NCBI GenBank assembly: GCA_902826335.1
Contig: CADEEL010000019.1
Location: 1-62,908, forward strand
Direction: 5' to 3'
DNA length: 62,908 nt
From: an uncultured Alphaproteobacteria bacterium
Lineage (GTDB): Bacteria; Pseudomonadota; Alphaproteobacteria; Caulobacterales; Aquidulcibacteraceae
The notes under the pieces are model-generated. The model did no database searches. It saw only the letters and a program-made list of their open reading frames with translations, and was not told where the DNA came from. The translations under genes were made by a program, and so were the position numbers. Every line of letters begins with the position of its first letter. Within the stretch, counting starts at the first letter, position 1. This document shows, in pieces, positions 54,265 to 62,908 of this stretch.

Positions 54265-54726
54265 ATGCGGCGTTTGTGGGCGACTATTGCGCTCCTGGCG
54301 GTCTTCGGGGCCACAAGCGCGGCGCAGACTGTGAACGTCGATGCGCCTTTGGTGTTTGAATCCCAGCCGACGAGAGAAGACTTGACCGCTGCGATTCCGC
54401 TGCGCGCGCGTGAGGCCCGGCAGGAGGGCCGCGTGCTGCTATGTTGCTTCGTGCGGCCGACTGGCGTGCTCACCTGCGCAACCGTGGCGGAAGCGCCTGA
54501 GGGCTTAGGCTATGGCGAGGCGGCTCGGGACGTGGCGCGCACCATCCGATTGTCCCGGCCATCGGCGGCGGCATGGTTGCGCCGCAATGGCGGGCCGATG
54601 CGCATCCCCCTGGAGTTTTCTGGCTTACGCAACGCCGTGCCCGCGCCAGCTTACGTAAGCGAGCCGCTGTGCGGCACGCGCGCGGCGAACGCCCTAACTG
54701 TCACTGAGGCTGTCGCGCCTCAATAA
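54265..54726 (+). CDS. Secreted TonB-C-terminal-like protein
   Basis: A 153-residue secreted protein with a signal peptide (cleavage after SAAQ, about residue 21). The segment GRVLLCCFVRPTGVLTCATVAEAPEGLGYGEAARDVARTIRL follows the TonB C-terminal domain pattern (Gly-x-Val, Gly-x-Leu, a small-residue helix, then Pro), but there is no transmembrane anchor. A GGAG lies about 9 nt before ATG 54265. It may be a periplasmic TonB-like domain protein. It converges on the old yellow enzyme gene with a 7-nt overlap. Confidence 0.72.
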   Translation: MRRLWATIALLAVFGATSAAQTVNVDAPLVFESQPTREDLTAAIPLRAREARQEGRVLLCCFVRPTGVLTCATVAEAPEGLGYGEAARDVARTIRLSRPSAAAWLRRNGGPMRIPLEFSGLRNAVPAPAYVSEPLCGTRAANALTVTEAVAPQ

Positions 54727-55817
54727 AGCACGGCGAGGGCCTTCGCTTCGAACGGGGCGAGCGAGTCCTGGCGGTTTGCGCGGACCTTTGCGCTCCATTC
54801 AGGGTCCGCGAGGATCGCGCGGCCGACGGCGACAAGATCGAACTCGCCCGCCGCCAGCCGGCGTTCAAGCTCGGCCAGATCGGCGACGCCGGAGCTTTCG
54901 CCGCGAAACGCCATCACGAAGTCCGCGCCCTGAAGGCCGACGGAGCCGACCGTGATCGCGGGCTTTCCTGTGAGCTTCTTCGTCCAGCCCGCAAGGTTGA
55001 GGTCAGAGCCTTCGAATTCCGGCTCCCAGAAGCGGCGTTGCGAGCAGTGAAACGCATCGACGCCAGCTTCGCTCAGCGGCGCCAGAAAGGCCGCCAATTC
55101 CTCCGGCGTGTGCGCCAGCCGCGCGGCGTAGTCCTGCTGCTTCCATTGCGAGAACCGCAAGATGAGCGGAAAATCAGCACCGACGCGCCGCCGCGCCTCG
55201 CGCACAATATCTGCCGCGAAATTCGTACGTCCAACAAGATCGCCGCCATAGCGGTCGGCGCGCTGATTGGAGCGCTCCCAAAAGAATTGATCGATCAGAT
55301 AGCCATGCGCGCCATGGAACTCGACGGCATCGAAACCGATCTCCTGGGCGGCTTGGGCGGCTTCCGCGAACGCATCGATCGCATCGGCGATATCGGCTTC
55401 GCTCATCGGTTCGCCGACCAGCTTTCCGCTTCCCGATAGGCCCGATGGCCCATCGGAGGCCGCTTCGGGATGGGGGCCTGTTCCCGGCTTGCGCACCATC
55501 CCCATATGCCAGAGCTGCGGGGCGATCTTGCCGCCTTCGGCATGCACGGCTTCCACGACCCGTCGCCAACCTTCGAGCGCTTCGGGCGTGTGAAAATTCG
55601 GCACGTTCGCATCGTTCGACGCGCCGGGGCGATCGATCGTCGTGCCTTCGGTGATGATGAGGCCGACGCCGGCCGCGGCGCGGCGCGCATAATAGCGTGC
55701 GACATCTTCGCCAGGAACGCCGCCCGGACTTTTCGAGCGCGTCATCGGGGCCATGACGATGCAATTTTGCATCTGCAGCGATTTGATCTGGAACGGGCTG
55801 AACAGAGGCGATGTCAT
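54720..55817 (-). CDS. NADH:flavin oxidoreductase, old yellow enzyme family
   Basis: A 365-residue FMN-dependent ene-reductase. Signatures in order: LFSPFQIKSLQMQNCIVMAPMTRS, the FMN and substrate part GFDAVEFHGAHGYLIDQFFWERSNQRADRYGGDLVGR, and a C-terminal phosphate-binding VAVGRAILADPEW. It reduces activated C=C bonds, often of quinones or alpha,beta-unsaturated carbonyls. Its ATG overlaps the stop of the DUF4169 gene (ATGA). Confidence 0.93.
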   Translation of the reverse strand: MTSPLFSPFQIKSLQMQNCIVMAPMTRSKSPGGVPGEDVARYYARRAAAGVGLIITEGTTIDRPGASNDANVPNFHTPEALEGWRRVVEAVHAEGGKIAPQLWHMGMVRKPGTGPHPEAASDGPSGLSGSGKLVGEPMSEADIADAIDAFAEAAQAAQEIGFDAVEFHGAHGYLIDQFFWERSNQRADRYGGDLVGRTNFAADIVREARRRVGADFPLILRFSQWKQQDYAARLAHTPEELAAFLAPLSEAGVDAFHCSQRRFWEPEFEGSDLNLAGWTKKLTGKPAITVGSVGLQGADFVMAFRGESSGVADLAELERRLAAGEFDLVAVGRAILADPEWSAKVRANRQDSLAPFEAKALAVLY

Positions 55818-55996
55818 GCGTTCGGGTCTTTCTTGTGAGCGTCGAGTTGTTTGCGCGCCAGCACCGTCTTGGCGGCTTCGAGCGCCTTGTCCGCCTTGGT
55901 GCGGCCATGGACGACGCGCGCCTGCGATGCGGCGGCGTCTTTATCGATGCGCGCCTTGGCTTTTCGCGCGCGGCGCAGATTGACAAGCTCGGCCAT
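55814..55996 (-). CDS. DUF4169 small basic protein
   Basis: A 60-residue, highly basic protein with the DUF4169 pattern (ELVNLRRARKAKARIDKDAAA, GRTKADKALEAAK). It lies between the CoA-transferase and the ene-reductase and overlaps the latter by 4 nt. ATG 55996 gives the usual family start. The function is unknown; the composition suggests a coiled, nucleic-acid- or ribosome-associated protein. Confidence 0.85.
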   Translation of the reverse strand: MAELVNLRRARKAKARIDKDAAASQARVVHGRTKADKALEAAKTVLARKQLDAHKKDPNA

Positions 55997-56043
55997 GTTT
56001 TCCTCCTGGCAAAATTGGCATGGCGCGCGTGCAGCGCAAGCCC

Positions 56044-57267
56044 TTACCAAACGGGAGGCCGCTCAGGACCTTTGATCCGCGCGCGTGCGTCTGCGGCGTC
56101 AAGGCCAAGCTCGGCGAGCAGGTCGGCGCGCGCTTCATCGAGATTTGGCGCGGGCGGACGTGTCGGGCGAGCCTCATAGCCGGAAATGTGAAACGGACTG
56201 CCGGCCATGGTCAGCGCGCCCATTTCCGCGTCGTCGACACGCACAAACATGCCGCGCGCTTGGAGTTGGGGATCGGCGGCGACATCGCTCATGGCGTGAA
56301 TGGGCGCGCAGGGCACGCCCGCGCTGTGCAGGTGCGCCAACCAGTCCGCAGCGCCGCGCGCGGCGAGCGCGGTCTCAATATCGGCCTTGAGCGCCTGGTG
56401 ATTGGCGTAGCGCGCGAACACCGAAGCGTAGCGCGCGTCGTGCGCCCACGCGCCGTGGCCCAGCGCGCCGGCCAAGAGGCCGAACAGCGCATCGTTGGCG
56501 CAGCCGATGGCGATCGGTGCATCCTTGGTCTGAAACACATCGAAGGGCGTGATCACGGGATGGCGTGAGCCTGTCGGCGTCTGCGTTTCGCCCGCCGCGA
56601 AATAGCGCACCAGCGCGGCCTCAAGCAGCATGGTCTGGCAATCGAGCATCGCCATGTCGATGAGGCGTCCCCTGCCGCTCGTCTTGCGTTCATAGAGCGC
56701 CGAGGCGATGGCCAGCGCGGCGAAAAGGCCAGCGCCGGTATCCGCCAGCGAAATGCCGAGGCGATGACCGGCGCGCCCTTCCTCTCCATTGATGGAGATC
56801 ATGCCGCCCAGCGCCTGCACGATGAGATCGTAAGCTGGTCGATCACGGTAGGGGCCCGTCTGTCCGAACCCGGAGATGCGCGCGAATATGATGTGCGGCG
56901 CGTGCGTTTGGATAACCTCGGCGCCGTACCCCATTTTCTCCATGGAGTCGGGGCGAAAATTCTCGACGAGCACATCCGCTTTCGCGAGCAGAGCTTCGAA
57001 CGTCGCGCGGTCCTCGGCCTTGTTGAGATCGAGCGCGATCGATCGTTTGCCGCGATTGACGCTGGCGAAATAGACGCTCTCGCCATTCTGGAAAGGCGGA
57101 AAGGCGCGCGTATCGTCGCCATGGCCAGGTTGCTCGATCTTGAGCACTTCGGCGCCCAGCTCCCAAAGCAACATCGTGCAGAACGGGCCGGCTAGAACGC
57201 GCGTGAGATCAAGCACGCGCACGCCGGCGAGGGGGCCGCGCGGCGGCGGCGTCGGTGCGTCAGTCAT
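56044..57267 (-). CDS. CoA-transferase family III (CaiB/BaiF)
   Basis: A 407-residue type III CoA-transferase. The N-terminus has GVRVLDLTRVLAGPFCTMLLWELGAEVLKIEQPG; the catalytic Asp region DRPAYDLIVQALGG follows and RLIDMAMLDCQTM and the C-terminal domain complete the fold. Such enzymes move CoA between organic acids in a ping-pong mechanism. ATG 57267 is preferred because GGGAG lies 6 nt upstream; the in-frame start at 57279 overlaps that site. It precedes the DUF4169 gene by 47 nt. Confidence 0.92.
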   Translation of the reverse strand: MTDAPTPPPRGPLAGVRVLDLTRVLAGPFCTMLLWELGAEVLKIEQPGHGDDTRAFPPFQNGESVYFASVNRGKRSIALDLNKAEDRATFEALLAKADVLVENFRPDSMEKMGYGAEVIQTHAPHIIFARISGFGQTGPYRDRPAYDLIVQALGGMISINGEEGRAGHRLGISLADTGAGLFAALAIASALYERKTSGRGRLIDMAMLDCQTMLLEAALVRYFAAGETQTPTGSRHPVITPFDVFQTKDAPIAIGCANDALFGLLAGALGHGAWAHDARYASVFARYANHQALKADIETALAARGAADWLAHLHSAGVPCAPIHAMSDVAADPQLQARGMFVRVDDAEMGALTMAGSPFHISGYEARPTRPPAPNLDEARADLLAELGLDAADARARIKGPERPPVW

Positions 57268-57361
57268 GTCATCTCCCATCGCGCCGCACGAAATGAGCGA
57301 CGCGCCTTTCTATATGCCCCGCCGCGAAAGAACGATGACAGCAGTTCAAGGCGCGGCGGCT

Positions 57362-57958
57362 TCAGTCCGCGTCGATCGCCTGCGCGCGGAGGAAAGCCGG
57401 GCGTGCGCGGCAGCGATCCGAATAGGCGCGCAGCAGCGGCGTTTCGGGCAGCAGCGGGTTGCCCATGAACAGCGCGATCATGCTTGCGTAGAAGATGTCA
57501 GCCGCGCTGAACGCATCGCCAAGAAGGTAAGGCGCCTTATTGAGCGCCCCTGTCAGGTGGGCGGTCGCCTCGTCCGATTCCACCCAGCCCGGCGCGCCGC
57601 GCGGCACTTGATAATTGAGAAATTTGGTGACGAAGGCCGGCTCCATCACTCCGGAATAATAGGCGAGCCAGGAGAGAAACGGTCCCCGCCGCGCGTCGCC
57701 AATCGGCGGCGCAAGGCGCGCGTCGGGAAACAAATCCGCCACGTAAAGCGCGATGGCGGTGGATTCGTAGATCAGCGCGCCATCGTGCATCAGCGCCGGC
57801 GTCTTGCCGTGCGGATGGGGATTGGCGGGGTCGCGCGCGCCCGAGCCGTCGCCGCGCTGAATTGTGACCCGATTGAGTTCGTACGGTGCGCCGGTTTCCT
57901 CCAGCAGCCAGAGGATGCTCGCGGACCGCGTGCGTGGGCAATGATAGAGGCTTAGCAT
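57362..57958 (-). CDS. Glutathione S-transferase family protein
   Basis: A 198-residue GST: LSLYHCPRTRSASILWLLEETGAPYEL, then NPHGKTPALMHDGALIYESTAIALYVADLFPDARL and a helical C-terminal domain ending in LRAQAIDAD. Cys7 sits near where catalytic Ser/Cys residues occur in beta- and omega-like classes. Starts 4 nt after rluB on the same strand, so the two are likely co-transcribed. Confidence 0.92.
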   Translation of the reverse strand: MLSLYHCPRTRSASILWLLEETGAPYELNRVTIQRGDGSGARDPANPHPHGKTPALMHDGALIYESTAIALYVADLFPDARLAPPIGDARRGPFLSWLAYYSGVMEPAFVTKFLNYQVPRGAPGWVESDEATAHLTGALNKAPYLLGDAFSAADIFYASMIALFMGNPLLPETPLLRAYSDRCRARPAFLRAQAIDAD

Positions 57959-57962
57959 GCAA

Positions 57963-58700
57963 TCATCCTTTGTTAGGTCCTGACATGACTTGCAAGATCG
58001 CCTTGCGTGGAATTTCCTCGATCTCGCCGGGCTTCAAGGTTCCAAGTTGAAACGGGCCATAGGACGTACGGATCAAGCGGTTCACCCTGAGGCCGAGCGC
58101 TTCGAGCACGCGGCGCACTTCGCGGTTCTTGCCTTCCTTCAGGGTCATGGTGATCCAGGCGTTGGCGCCCTGTTTGCGATCCATCTTAGCGTCGATGGGC
58201 CCGTAGCGCATGCCTTCGATGTCGACGCCGCCAGCGAGGTGATCGAGTTCGCTCTGCGTGATCGCGCCAAATGCGCGCGCGCGATATGTGCGCGGCCAGC
58301 CGCTTGAGGGCAATTCGAGCTTGCGCGCCAGTGCGCCGTCATTGGTGAGCAGCAGAAGCCCTTCGGAATTCAAATCGAGCCGGCCGACCGAGACGACGCG
58401 CGGCAGCGCGGGATCAAGCGCGTCAAACACAGTCGCGCGCCCCTGGGGATCGCGATGCGTGGTCACGAGGCCCGGCGGCTTATGGTAGCGCCACAGCCGC
58501 GTGGCTTCGGCCGCACCGATCCGGCGGCCGTCAACGCGGATATCGTCCGCGCCCGTCACGTTGAGCGCCGGCGTATCAAGCACGCGTCCGTTGACGTTGA
58601 CGCGCCCGGCCTCAATCAGACGCTCCGCATCCCGGCGTGAGCACACGCCGGCGCGGGCCAGGACCTTTGCGATGCGCTCACCTTTCTCATCGGACGACAT
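57963..58700 (-). CDS. rluB: rRNA pseudouridine synthase, RluB/RsuA family
   Basis: A 245-residue pseudouridine synthase. An N-terminal S4 RNA-binding domain (ERIAKVLARAGVCSRRDAERLIEAGRVNVNG) is followed by the catalytic domain with Asp in VGRLDLNSEGLLLLTNDG and the YRARAFG segment. The family modifies 23S rRNA (RluB) or 16S rRNA (RsuA); the S4 domain and length fit RluB best. GST follows directly. Confidence 0.9.
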   Translation of the reverse strand: MSSDEKGERIAKVLARAGVCSRRDAERLIEAGRVNVNGRVLDTPALNVTGADDIRVDGRRIGAAEATRLWRYHKPPGLVTTHRDPQGRATVFDALDPALPRVVSVGRLDLNSEGLLLLTNDGALARKLELPSSGWPRTYRARAFGAITQSELDHLAGGVDIEGMRYGPIDAKMDRKQGANAWITMTLKEGKNREVRRVLEALGLRVNRLIRTSYGPFQLGTLKPGEIEEIPRKAILQVMSGPNKG

Positions 58701-58739
58701 GAGGCTTCTTAGCCGGCGGAGGCGGCGCTAAACTAGCGA

Positions 58740-59057
58740 ATGTTCGCGGTGATTTATCGTTGGCGCATCGCGCCCGGTCTTGAAGGCAAGTTCGAGGAGG
58801 GCTGGCGGCTCGGCACGTCCGCCATCAAGCGTGATCTGGGCGGGCTCGGCTCACGCCTCCACAAGACGGCCGAGGGGGTCTATTTCGCCTATGCGCAATG
58901 GCCCGACGCCGAGAGCTTCCATAAAAATCGCGCCGCGCGCATGCCCTATAGCGATCCCGCGGCGCGCCAGCTCTATACGGAGGCGCTGGCGGGAAGCGAG
59001 GCGGAGGTGGTGATTATGGGCGAGGTGGTGGACGATCTCCTGGCGGCGCGGTCATGA
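58740..59057 (+). CDS. Antibiotic biosynthesis monooxygenase-like (ABM fold) protein
   Basis: A 105-residue dimeric alpha-beta barrel-type protein (FAVIYRWRIAPGLEGKFEEGWRLGTSAI, FAYAQWPDAESFHKNRAA). The family includes heme- and quinone-handling monooxygenases, but many members have no assigned reaction. Its stop overlaps the tadA start (ATGA), so the two are translated together. It is divergent from rluB. Confidence 0.82.
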   Translation: MFAVIYRWRIAPGLEGKFEEGWRLGTSAIKRDLGGLGSRLHKTAEGVYFAYAQWPDAESFHKNRAARMPYSDPAARQLYTEALAGSEAEVVIMGEVVDDLLAARS

Positions 59058-59518
59058 GCGCGCGCAGCGACGCGGATTATATGGCCGAGGCGCTGGCGCT
59101 GGCGCGCCGCGCGGCGGAGGCGGGCGAGGCGCCGATCGCGGCCCTGATCGTCGATGACGCCACGGGCGAGGTGATCGCCCGTCAGGCCAATGCGCCGATC
59201 TCCCGCTACGATCCCACCGCCCACGCGGAAATCCTCGCCCTGCGCGCCGCAGCCGAGCGGATCGGGAATTATCGCCTGAAGCCGGGCCTGACGCTTTATG
59301 TGACGCTGGAGCCGTGCGCCATGTGCGCCGGCGCGATCAGCCATGCGCGCATCGCCCGGCTCGTCTATGGCGCGCCGGATGAAAAAGGCGGCGCGGTCGC
59401 GCACGGGCCGCGCTTCTTCGAGCAGCCGACCTGCCACTGGCGCCCAAAAGTGGAAGGCGGCCTCGCGGCGGAGGACTCCGCGACTCTGCTGCGCGCCTTC
59501 TTCAAGGAACGGCGCTAG
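59054..59518 (+). CDS. tadA: tRNA-specific adenosine deaminase
   Basis: A 154-residue zinc deaminase that converts A34 to inosine in tRNA-Arg(ACG). The zinc motif is complete: HAE (His57, Glu59) in [12 protein letters not shown] and PCxxC (Cys88, Cys91) in [11 protein letters not shown]. The FFEQP segment after the active site and the length are normal. It overlaps the ABM-like gene upstream, and recR follows after 44 nt. Confidence 0.95.
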   Translation: MSARSDADYMAEALALARRAAEAGEAPIAALIVDDATGEVIARQANAPISRYDPTAHAEILALRAAAERIGNYRLKPGLTLYVTLEPCAMCAGAISHARIARLVYGAPDEKGGAVAHGPRFFEQPTCHWRPKVEGGLAAEDSATLLRAFFKERR

Positions 59519-59562
59519 GGCCGGGCCTCGCGCGACGGTGCGGGTGCGGCTATCTCTCCCAC

Positions 59563-60177
59563 ATGCGCACGCCCCGTACGCCGACCGCCTCGCCGGAAAT
59601 CGAACGCCTGATCGAATTGCTCGGCAAGACGCCGGGCCTGGGCCCACGCTCTGCGCGGCGCGCGGCGCTGCATCTGCTTAAGAAGAAGGATCAGCTGATG
59701 ATCCCGCTTGGCGCGGCCTTGCTTGAAGCGGCCGAAAAAGTCGTGGCGTGCGGCGTCTGCGGCGCGCTGGACACGTTGAGCCCGTGTGCGCTGTGCACCG
59801 CGCAGGGGCGGGACGACGGCCTTATCTGCGTGGTGGCAGAAGTGGGGGATGTGTGGGCGCTGGAGCGCGCGGGCGCCTTCAAGGGGCGCTATCACGTGTT
59901 GGGCGGCGTGCTCTCGGCGCTGGATGGCGTGCGACCCGAGGATTTGCGCGTCGCGGGCTTGGTCGAGCGCGCGGGCGCGCCCGGCGTGCGTGAGGTGATC
60001 ATCGCCTTGTCCGCGACGGTGGATGGCCAAACAACCGCCCACTATCTCACCGAGCGGCTGGCGCCTTTGGGCGTTGCTGTGACGCGCCTGGCGCACGGCG
60101 TGCCCGTGGGCGGGGAGCTTGAACTGCTGGACGACGGCACCTTGTTCGCCGCGTTTTCGAGCCGACGCCCGCTTTAA
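59563..60177 (+). CDS. recR: Recombination protein RecR
   Basis: A 204-residue RecFOR-pathway protein. It has the N-terminal helix-hairpin-helix ([23 protein letters not shown]), a four-cysteine zinc finger (Cys63, Cys66, Cys75, Cys78), a Toprim domain ([20 protein letters not shown]) and the C-terminal Walker-like segment. The usual partners ybaB and dnaX are not in front of it here; tadA is. The stop shares bases with the convergent lipoprotein gene. Confidence 0.95.
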   Translation: MRTPRTPTASPEIERLIELLGKTPGLGPRSARRAALHLLKKKDQLMIPLGAALLEAAEKVVACGVCGALDTLSPCALCTAQGRDDGLICVVAEVGDVWALERAGAFKGRYHVLGGVLSALDGVRPEDLRVAGLVERAGAPGVREVIIALSATVDGQTTAHYLTERLAPLGVAVTRLAHGVPVGGELELLDDGTLFAAFSSRRPL

Positions 60178-60452
60178 CCTGCGTGGCGTTCGAGGCACTC
60201 CGTGCGTGCGCGCGTGATGCGCGGGTCCATCAGGCCGTCTGCGCTGAAGCGGTCCATCGCGGCGCGATAATCTTCATACGGAATGCGGTGCGTCAGCGCT
60301 TCCCACGTGCATGTGCACTGGGGCTCTTCGGCGGGGCAGGAGTTGAAGAACTCCGCCCTGGCGCGTTCGGGATAGGGGTGCGCCGCGCCCGATCCACAGG
60401 ACGTCAGCGCCAGCGCTGACATGACGGCCGCGATACTTGCCGCGATGCGCAT
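60174..60452 (-). CDS. Small cysteine-containing lipoprotein
   Basis: A 92-residue lipoprotein (lipobox LALTSC, Cys19). The mature part has a [15 protein letters not shown] cluster, then [31 protein letters not shown], resembling small periplasmic proteins with a conserved Cys-x(n)-CxC motif. An AGGAGG ribosome-binding site precedes ATG 60452. Function unknown. Confidence 0.8.
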   Translation of the reverse strand: MRIAASIAAVMSALALTSCGSGAAHPYPERARAEFFNSCPAEEPQCTCTWEALTHRIPYEDYRAAMDRFSADGLMDPRITRARTECLERHAG

Positions 60453-60519
60453 CCCATCCTCCTGTGGTTGCGCCGGCGCCGATTGGGAATCGGCGCCGGC
60501 CCGAATCTAGGCTGGACGC

Positions 60520-62157
60520 TCAGTTCGCGCCATCCTCCAGCAAGCGGCGCGCGATCACCATGGCCTGAATTTCCCCCGCGCCCTCGAAAATATTGAGGAT
60601 GCGCGCATCGGCCAACACCCGGCTGATCGGATATTCCAGCGCAAAGCCGTTGCCGCCGTGGATTTGCAGCGCGTTATCGGCCGCCGCCCATGCCACGCGC
60701 GCGGCGAGCAGCTTGGCCATGCCCGCCTCAAGATCGCAGCGCTTGCCGGAATCTTTTCGTTGGGCTGAAAAATAGGTGAGCTGGCGCGCGGCGAGCAGTT
60801 CGGCCGCCATCATGGTGAGCTTATCGGCGACGCGTGGAAACGCGTAGATTTCCTGGCCAAACTGCTTGCGATCGAGCGCATAGGCGAGGCCGAGTTCAAG
60901 TGCGCATTGGCCGACGCCGATGGCGCGCGCCGCTGTCTGAATGCGGGCGCTCTCAAACGTCGCCATCAATTGCTTGAAGCCCTGGCCCTCGACGCCGCCA
61001 AGGAGGTTTGGGGCCGGAACCTCGAACGCGTCAAAGCCGATCTCGTATTCCTTCATGCCGCGATAACCGATGACGCCGATTTCCCCACCGCTCATGCCAG
61101 GGGCGGGAAATGGGTTGACGTCCGAGCCTCGGGGCTTTTCAGCCAGCAGCATGGAGAGGCCGTCAAAGCCGGTCGTATTTGGGTCGGTCCGCACCAGGAG
61201 CGTCATGAGATCGGCGCGCGCGGCGTGTGTGATCCACGTCTTGGCGCCGGTGACGCGGTAGACGTCGCCATCGCGTTCCGCCCGCGTGCGCAGCGCGCCG
61301 AGATCCGAGCCCGTGTTCGGTTCAGTGAAGACGGCCGTCGGCAAAATCTCCGCGTGCGCGATTTTCGGGAGCCAATCATCTTTCTGCGCTTGCGTGCCGG
61401 CTGAGAGGATCAGTTCAGCGGCGATTTCAGAGCGCGTGCCCAGCGAGCCCGTGCCGATCCACGCGCGGGATAATTCCTCGCTGACCACGCACATCGCCAT
61501 CTTGCCAAGCCCAGCCCCGCCATAGGCTTCGGGAATAGTCAGGCCGAAGACGCCAAGCGCGCCCATCTCCTCCACGATGGAAAGCGGAATGAGTTCATCG
61601 CGCAAATGCCATTGGTGCGCGTGCGGCGCGATCTTGGCGTCCGCGAATTTGCGGAATTGATCGCGGATGAGGTCGAGGTCTTCGTCGAGTCCGGCCTGTT
61701 CGACGGCGCCCTTGCCGCGCGCATCGCGCAGGAGCATGGCAAGCCGCGCCTTTTCGGAGGCGTCGAAGGTGATGTCCATTCTCGGTGGTTCGAGCCCGAA
61801 ATCGGCCGGGCGAATGAACTCCAGCTGCGTCATCGGCACGCCGCCCGCCAACTGGGCGCCGTATTCGGCGAACAGGCGTTTGGCCAACAGACGCTCGACC
61901 TCGCCAAAGCGGCCTTCCAGCGCGCGCGCCCACGCGGCGATCTCGCGCAGGGCCTCCGCATAGGTCGCGATCCAGGCGAGGCCGTGGGCGCGATGCTGCT
62001 CGGCGTCCAGCAGACCTCGCTCGACCCGCCCATTTGGCGCGACCTTCGCCTTGACGGCCGCGCGCGCCGCCGCCGCATAGGCTTCCGCCGCGGTGACCGC
62101 CGAATCGAGATCGCGCAAAAAATCGTCGCTCTTGCTCATGGATATGGCTGCGCCCAT
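60520..62157 (-). CDS. mcd: Acyl-CoA dehydrogenase, probable (2S)-methylsuccinyl-CoA dehydrogenase
   Basis: A 545-residue flavoprotein. Residues about 150-540 are a standard acyl-CoA dehydrogenase (VFTEPNTGSDLGALRTRAE, the ALELGLAYALDRKQFG helix, and EGAGEIQAMVIARRLL at the end). The first 150 residues are an N-terminal extension with HGLAWIATYAEALREIAAWA and GVPMTQLEFIRPADFGL, which resembles methylsuccinyl-CoA dehydrogenase of the ethylmalonyl-CoA pathway. ATG 62157 has GGAAGG upstream. The specific substrate rests on the extension only; no other pathway gene lies in the window. Confidence 0.75.
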   Translation of the reverse strand: MGAAISMSKSDDFLRDLDSAVTAAEAYAAAARAAVKAKVAPNGRVERGLLDAEQHRAHGLAWIATYAEALREIAAWARALEGRFGEVERLLAKRLFAEYGAQLAGGVPMTQLEFIRPADFGLEPPRMDITFDASEKARLAMLLRDARGKGAVEQAGLDEDLDLIRDQFRKFADAKIAPHAHQWHLRDELIPLSIVEEMGALGVFGLTIPEAYGGAGLGKMAMCVVSEELSRAWIGTGSLGTRSEIAAELILSAGTQAQKDDWLPKIAHAEILPTAVFTEPNTGSDLGALRTRAERDGDVYRVTGAKTWITHAARADLMTLLVRTDPNTTGFDGLSMLLAEKPRGSDVNPFPAPGMSGGEIGVIGYRGMKEYEIGFDAFEVPAPNLLGGVEGQGFKQLMATFESARIQTAARAIGVGQCALELGLAYALDRKQFGQEIYAFPRVADKLTMMAAELLAARQLTYFSAQRKDSGKRCDLEAGMAKLLAARVAWAAADNALQIHGGNGFALEYPISRVLADARILNIFEGAGEIQAMVIARRLLEDGAN

Positions 62158-62276
62158 CACCCCATCCTTCCGGGATTGTTCCGCTTATACGGCTCAGCGG
62201 GCGCGGCAAGACGGCTCGGCGCGTCCCGCGCGCGCTTTCTTGACGCGCCGCCCGGGGCTTCATACGTCCAGGCCCC

Positions 62277-62825
62277 ATGGCGATCCGCCCTATCCTCACC
62301 GTGCCGCACCCCACGCTGAAGCTGCGCTCCGCGCCCGTCGAGGGGCCGGTGACGGACGCGCACCGCGCCCTCATGGACGACATGCTGGAGACCATGTACG
62401 CCGCGCCGGGCATCGGCCTCGCCGCCGTCCAGATTGGTGAGCCTATCCGCATCATCGTGATGGATCTGGCGCGCGATGGTGAGGCGCCGGCCCCGCGCTA
62501 TCTGGTCAATCCTGAAATCGTCTGGGCGTCGGAAGAGACAAAGCCCTGGGAAGAGGGGTGCCTCTCGGTGCCCGAGGTCTATGACGAGGTGGAGCGGCCA
62601 GCCCAAATTCGCTTACGCTACCGTGATTATCTTGGCGCGGAGATCGAGGAGGCGGCCGAAGGCCTCTTCGCCGTTTGCGTTCAGCATGAAATGGATCATT
62701 TGGAGGGCGTGCTGTTCATCGATCACCTCTCGCGGCTCAAGCGCGAGAGCGCCGTGCGCAAGGTGAAGAAGGTGGTTCGCGATCGTGATGAAGAAGATGC
62801 CCCGGATAAGCGCGCGCGGCTTTAG
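62277..62825 (+). CDS. def: Peptide deformylase
   Basis: A 182-residue metalloenzyme that removes the formyl group from nascent N-formylmethionine. The three motifs are intact: [20 protein letters not shown] with metal ligand Cys95, and QHEMDHLEG with His137, Glu138 and His141. The C-terminal tail is charged. The gene runs towards the window end, where fmt would commonly follow; nothing can be read in the last 83 nt. Confidence 0.96.
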   Translation: MAIRPILTVPHPTLKLRSAPVEGPVTDAHRALMDDMLETMYAAPGIGLAAVQIGEPIRIIVMDLARDGEAPAPRYLVNPEIVWASEETKPWEEGCLSVPEVYDEVERPAQIRLRYRDYLGAEIEEAAEGLFAVCVQHEMDHLEGVLFIDHLSRLKRESAVRKVKKVVRDRDEEDAPDKRARL

Positions 62826-62908
62826 AGCCTCTTTTGCGGGACGCGAGACTTGGCTAGGTGTGAGCTTTCAATAGGTTGTCCATCCGACCCGAAGCCGGGA
62901 GATTGAGG

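Overview
The window looks like chromosome from a GC-rich alphaproteobacterium, most likely of the Caulobacterales/Hyphomonadaceae kind. The evidence is lipid A synthesis (lpxC), the BAM complex (bamD), a large TonB-dependent receptor, a DUF3035 lipoprotein next to M16 peptidases after ileS-lspA, DUF4169 and DUF1499 proteins, a probable methylsuccinyl-CoA dehydrogenase, and dense packing with ATGA start-stop overlaps. The genus cannot be fixed from the sequence alone. I found no rRNA, tRNA, CRISPR array, prophage or transposase.

Layout. 1-402 is a gene-free stretch with three stem-loop repeats. 403-8684 holds a zinc-metallopeptidase-like protein, a DUF2235 hydrolase, a methyltransferase, aroC, a VapBC-type pair overlapping pdxH, an acyl-CoA synthetase and a DUF1499 protein. 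8681-11171 (minus) holds an MBL hydrolase, an ATP-grasp-like protein and a DUF442-type phosphatase. 11283-20660 is a peptide-uptake region: oppB, oppC, two Tat-type OppA lipoproteins and a TonB-dependent receptor. 20942-28486 is one long run: ileS, two small membrane proteins, lspA, a DUF3035 lipoprotein and two M16 peptidases. 28483-31207 holds a LOG-family protein and mutL. 31349-34623 has two secreted PPC-like beta-sandwich proteins and a membrane TIR protein. 34627-41075 holds a small lipoprotein, a TPR protein, lpxC, bamD, a DUF1272 protein and ligA. 41180-49730 mixes accessory and housekeeping genes (membrane protein of unlike composition, aminopeptidase P, secreted PPC-like protein, prmA, second VapBC pair with a palindromic operator, lactonase-like MBL, UvrD-type helicase, DUF1003). 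49816-54726 is an ArsR/SRPBCC/GST/DUF899 run and a second membrane TIR protein. 54720-62825 returns to metabolism and housekeeping (old yellow enzyme, CaiB-type CoA transferase, RluB, tadA, recR, acyl-CoA dehydrogenase, def).

Two things stand out. First, palindromic repeat elements sit in frame inside essential or conserved genes: twice in ileS, once in the mutL linker, and a shorter hairpin in the signal-peptide region of an M16 protein. The ileS and mutL copies share 23 of 25 bases over one module, so these are copies of one repeat family that has entered coding sequence and is translated. Second, two membrane-anchored TIR proteins share the same WxxxE motif at the same position. One is fused to a periplasmic four-cysteine beta domain that also occurs as a stand-alone secreted protein elsewhere in the window. 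The other lies directly after two secreted proteins with related beta domains. This suggests a cell-envelope sensing system with a cytoplasmic TIR output.
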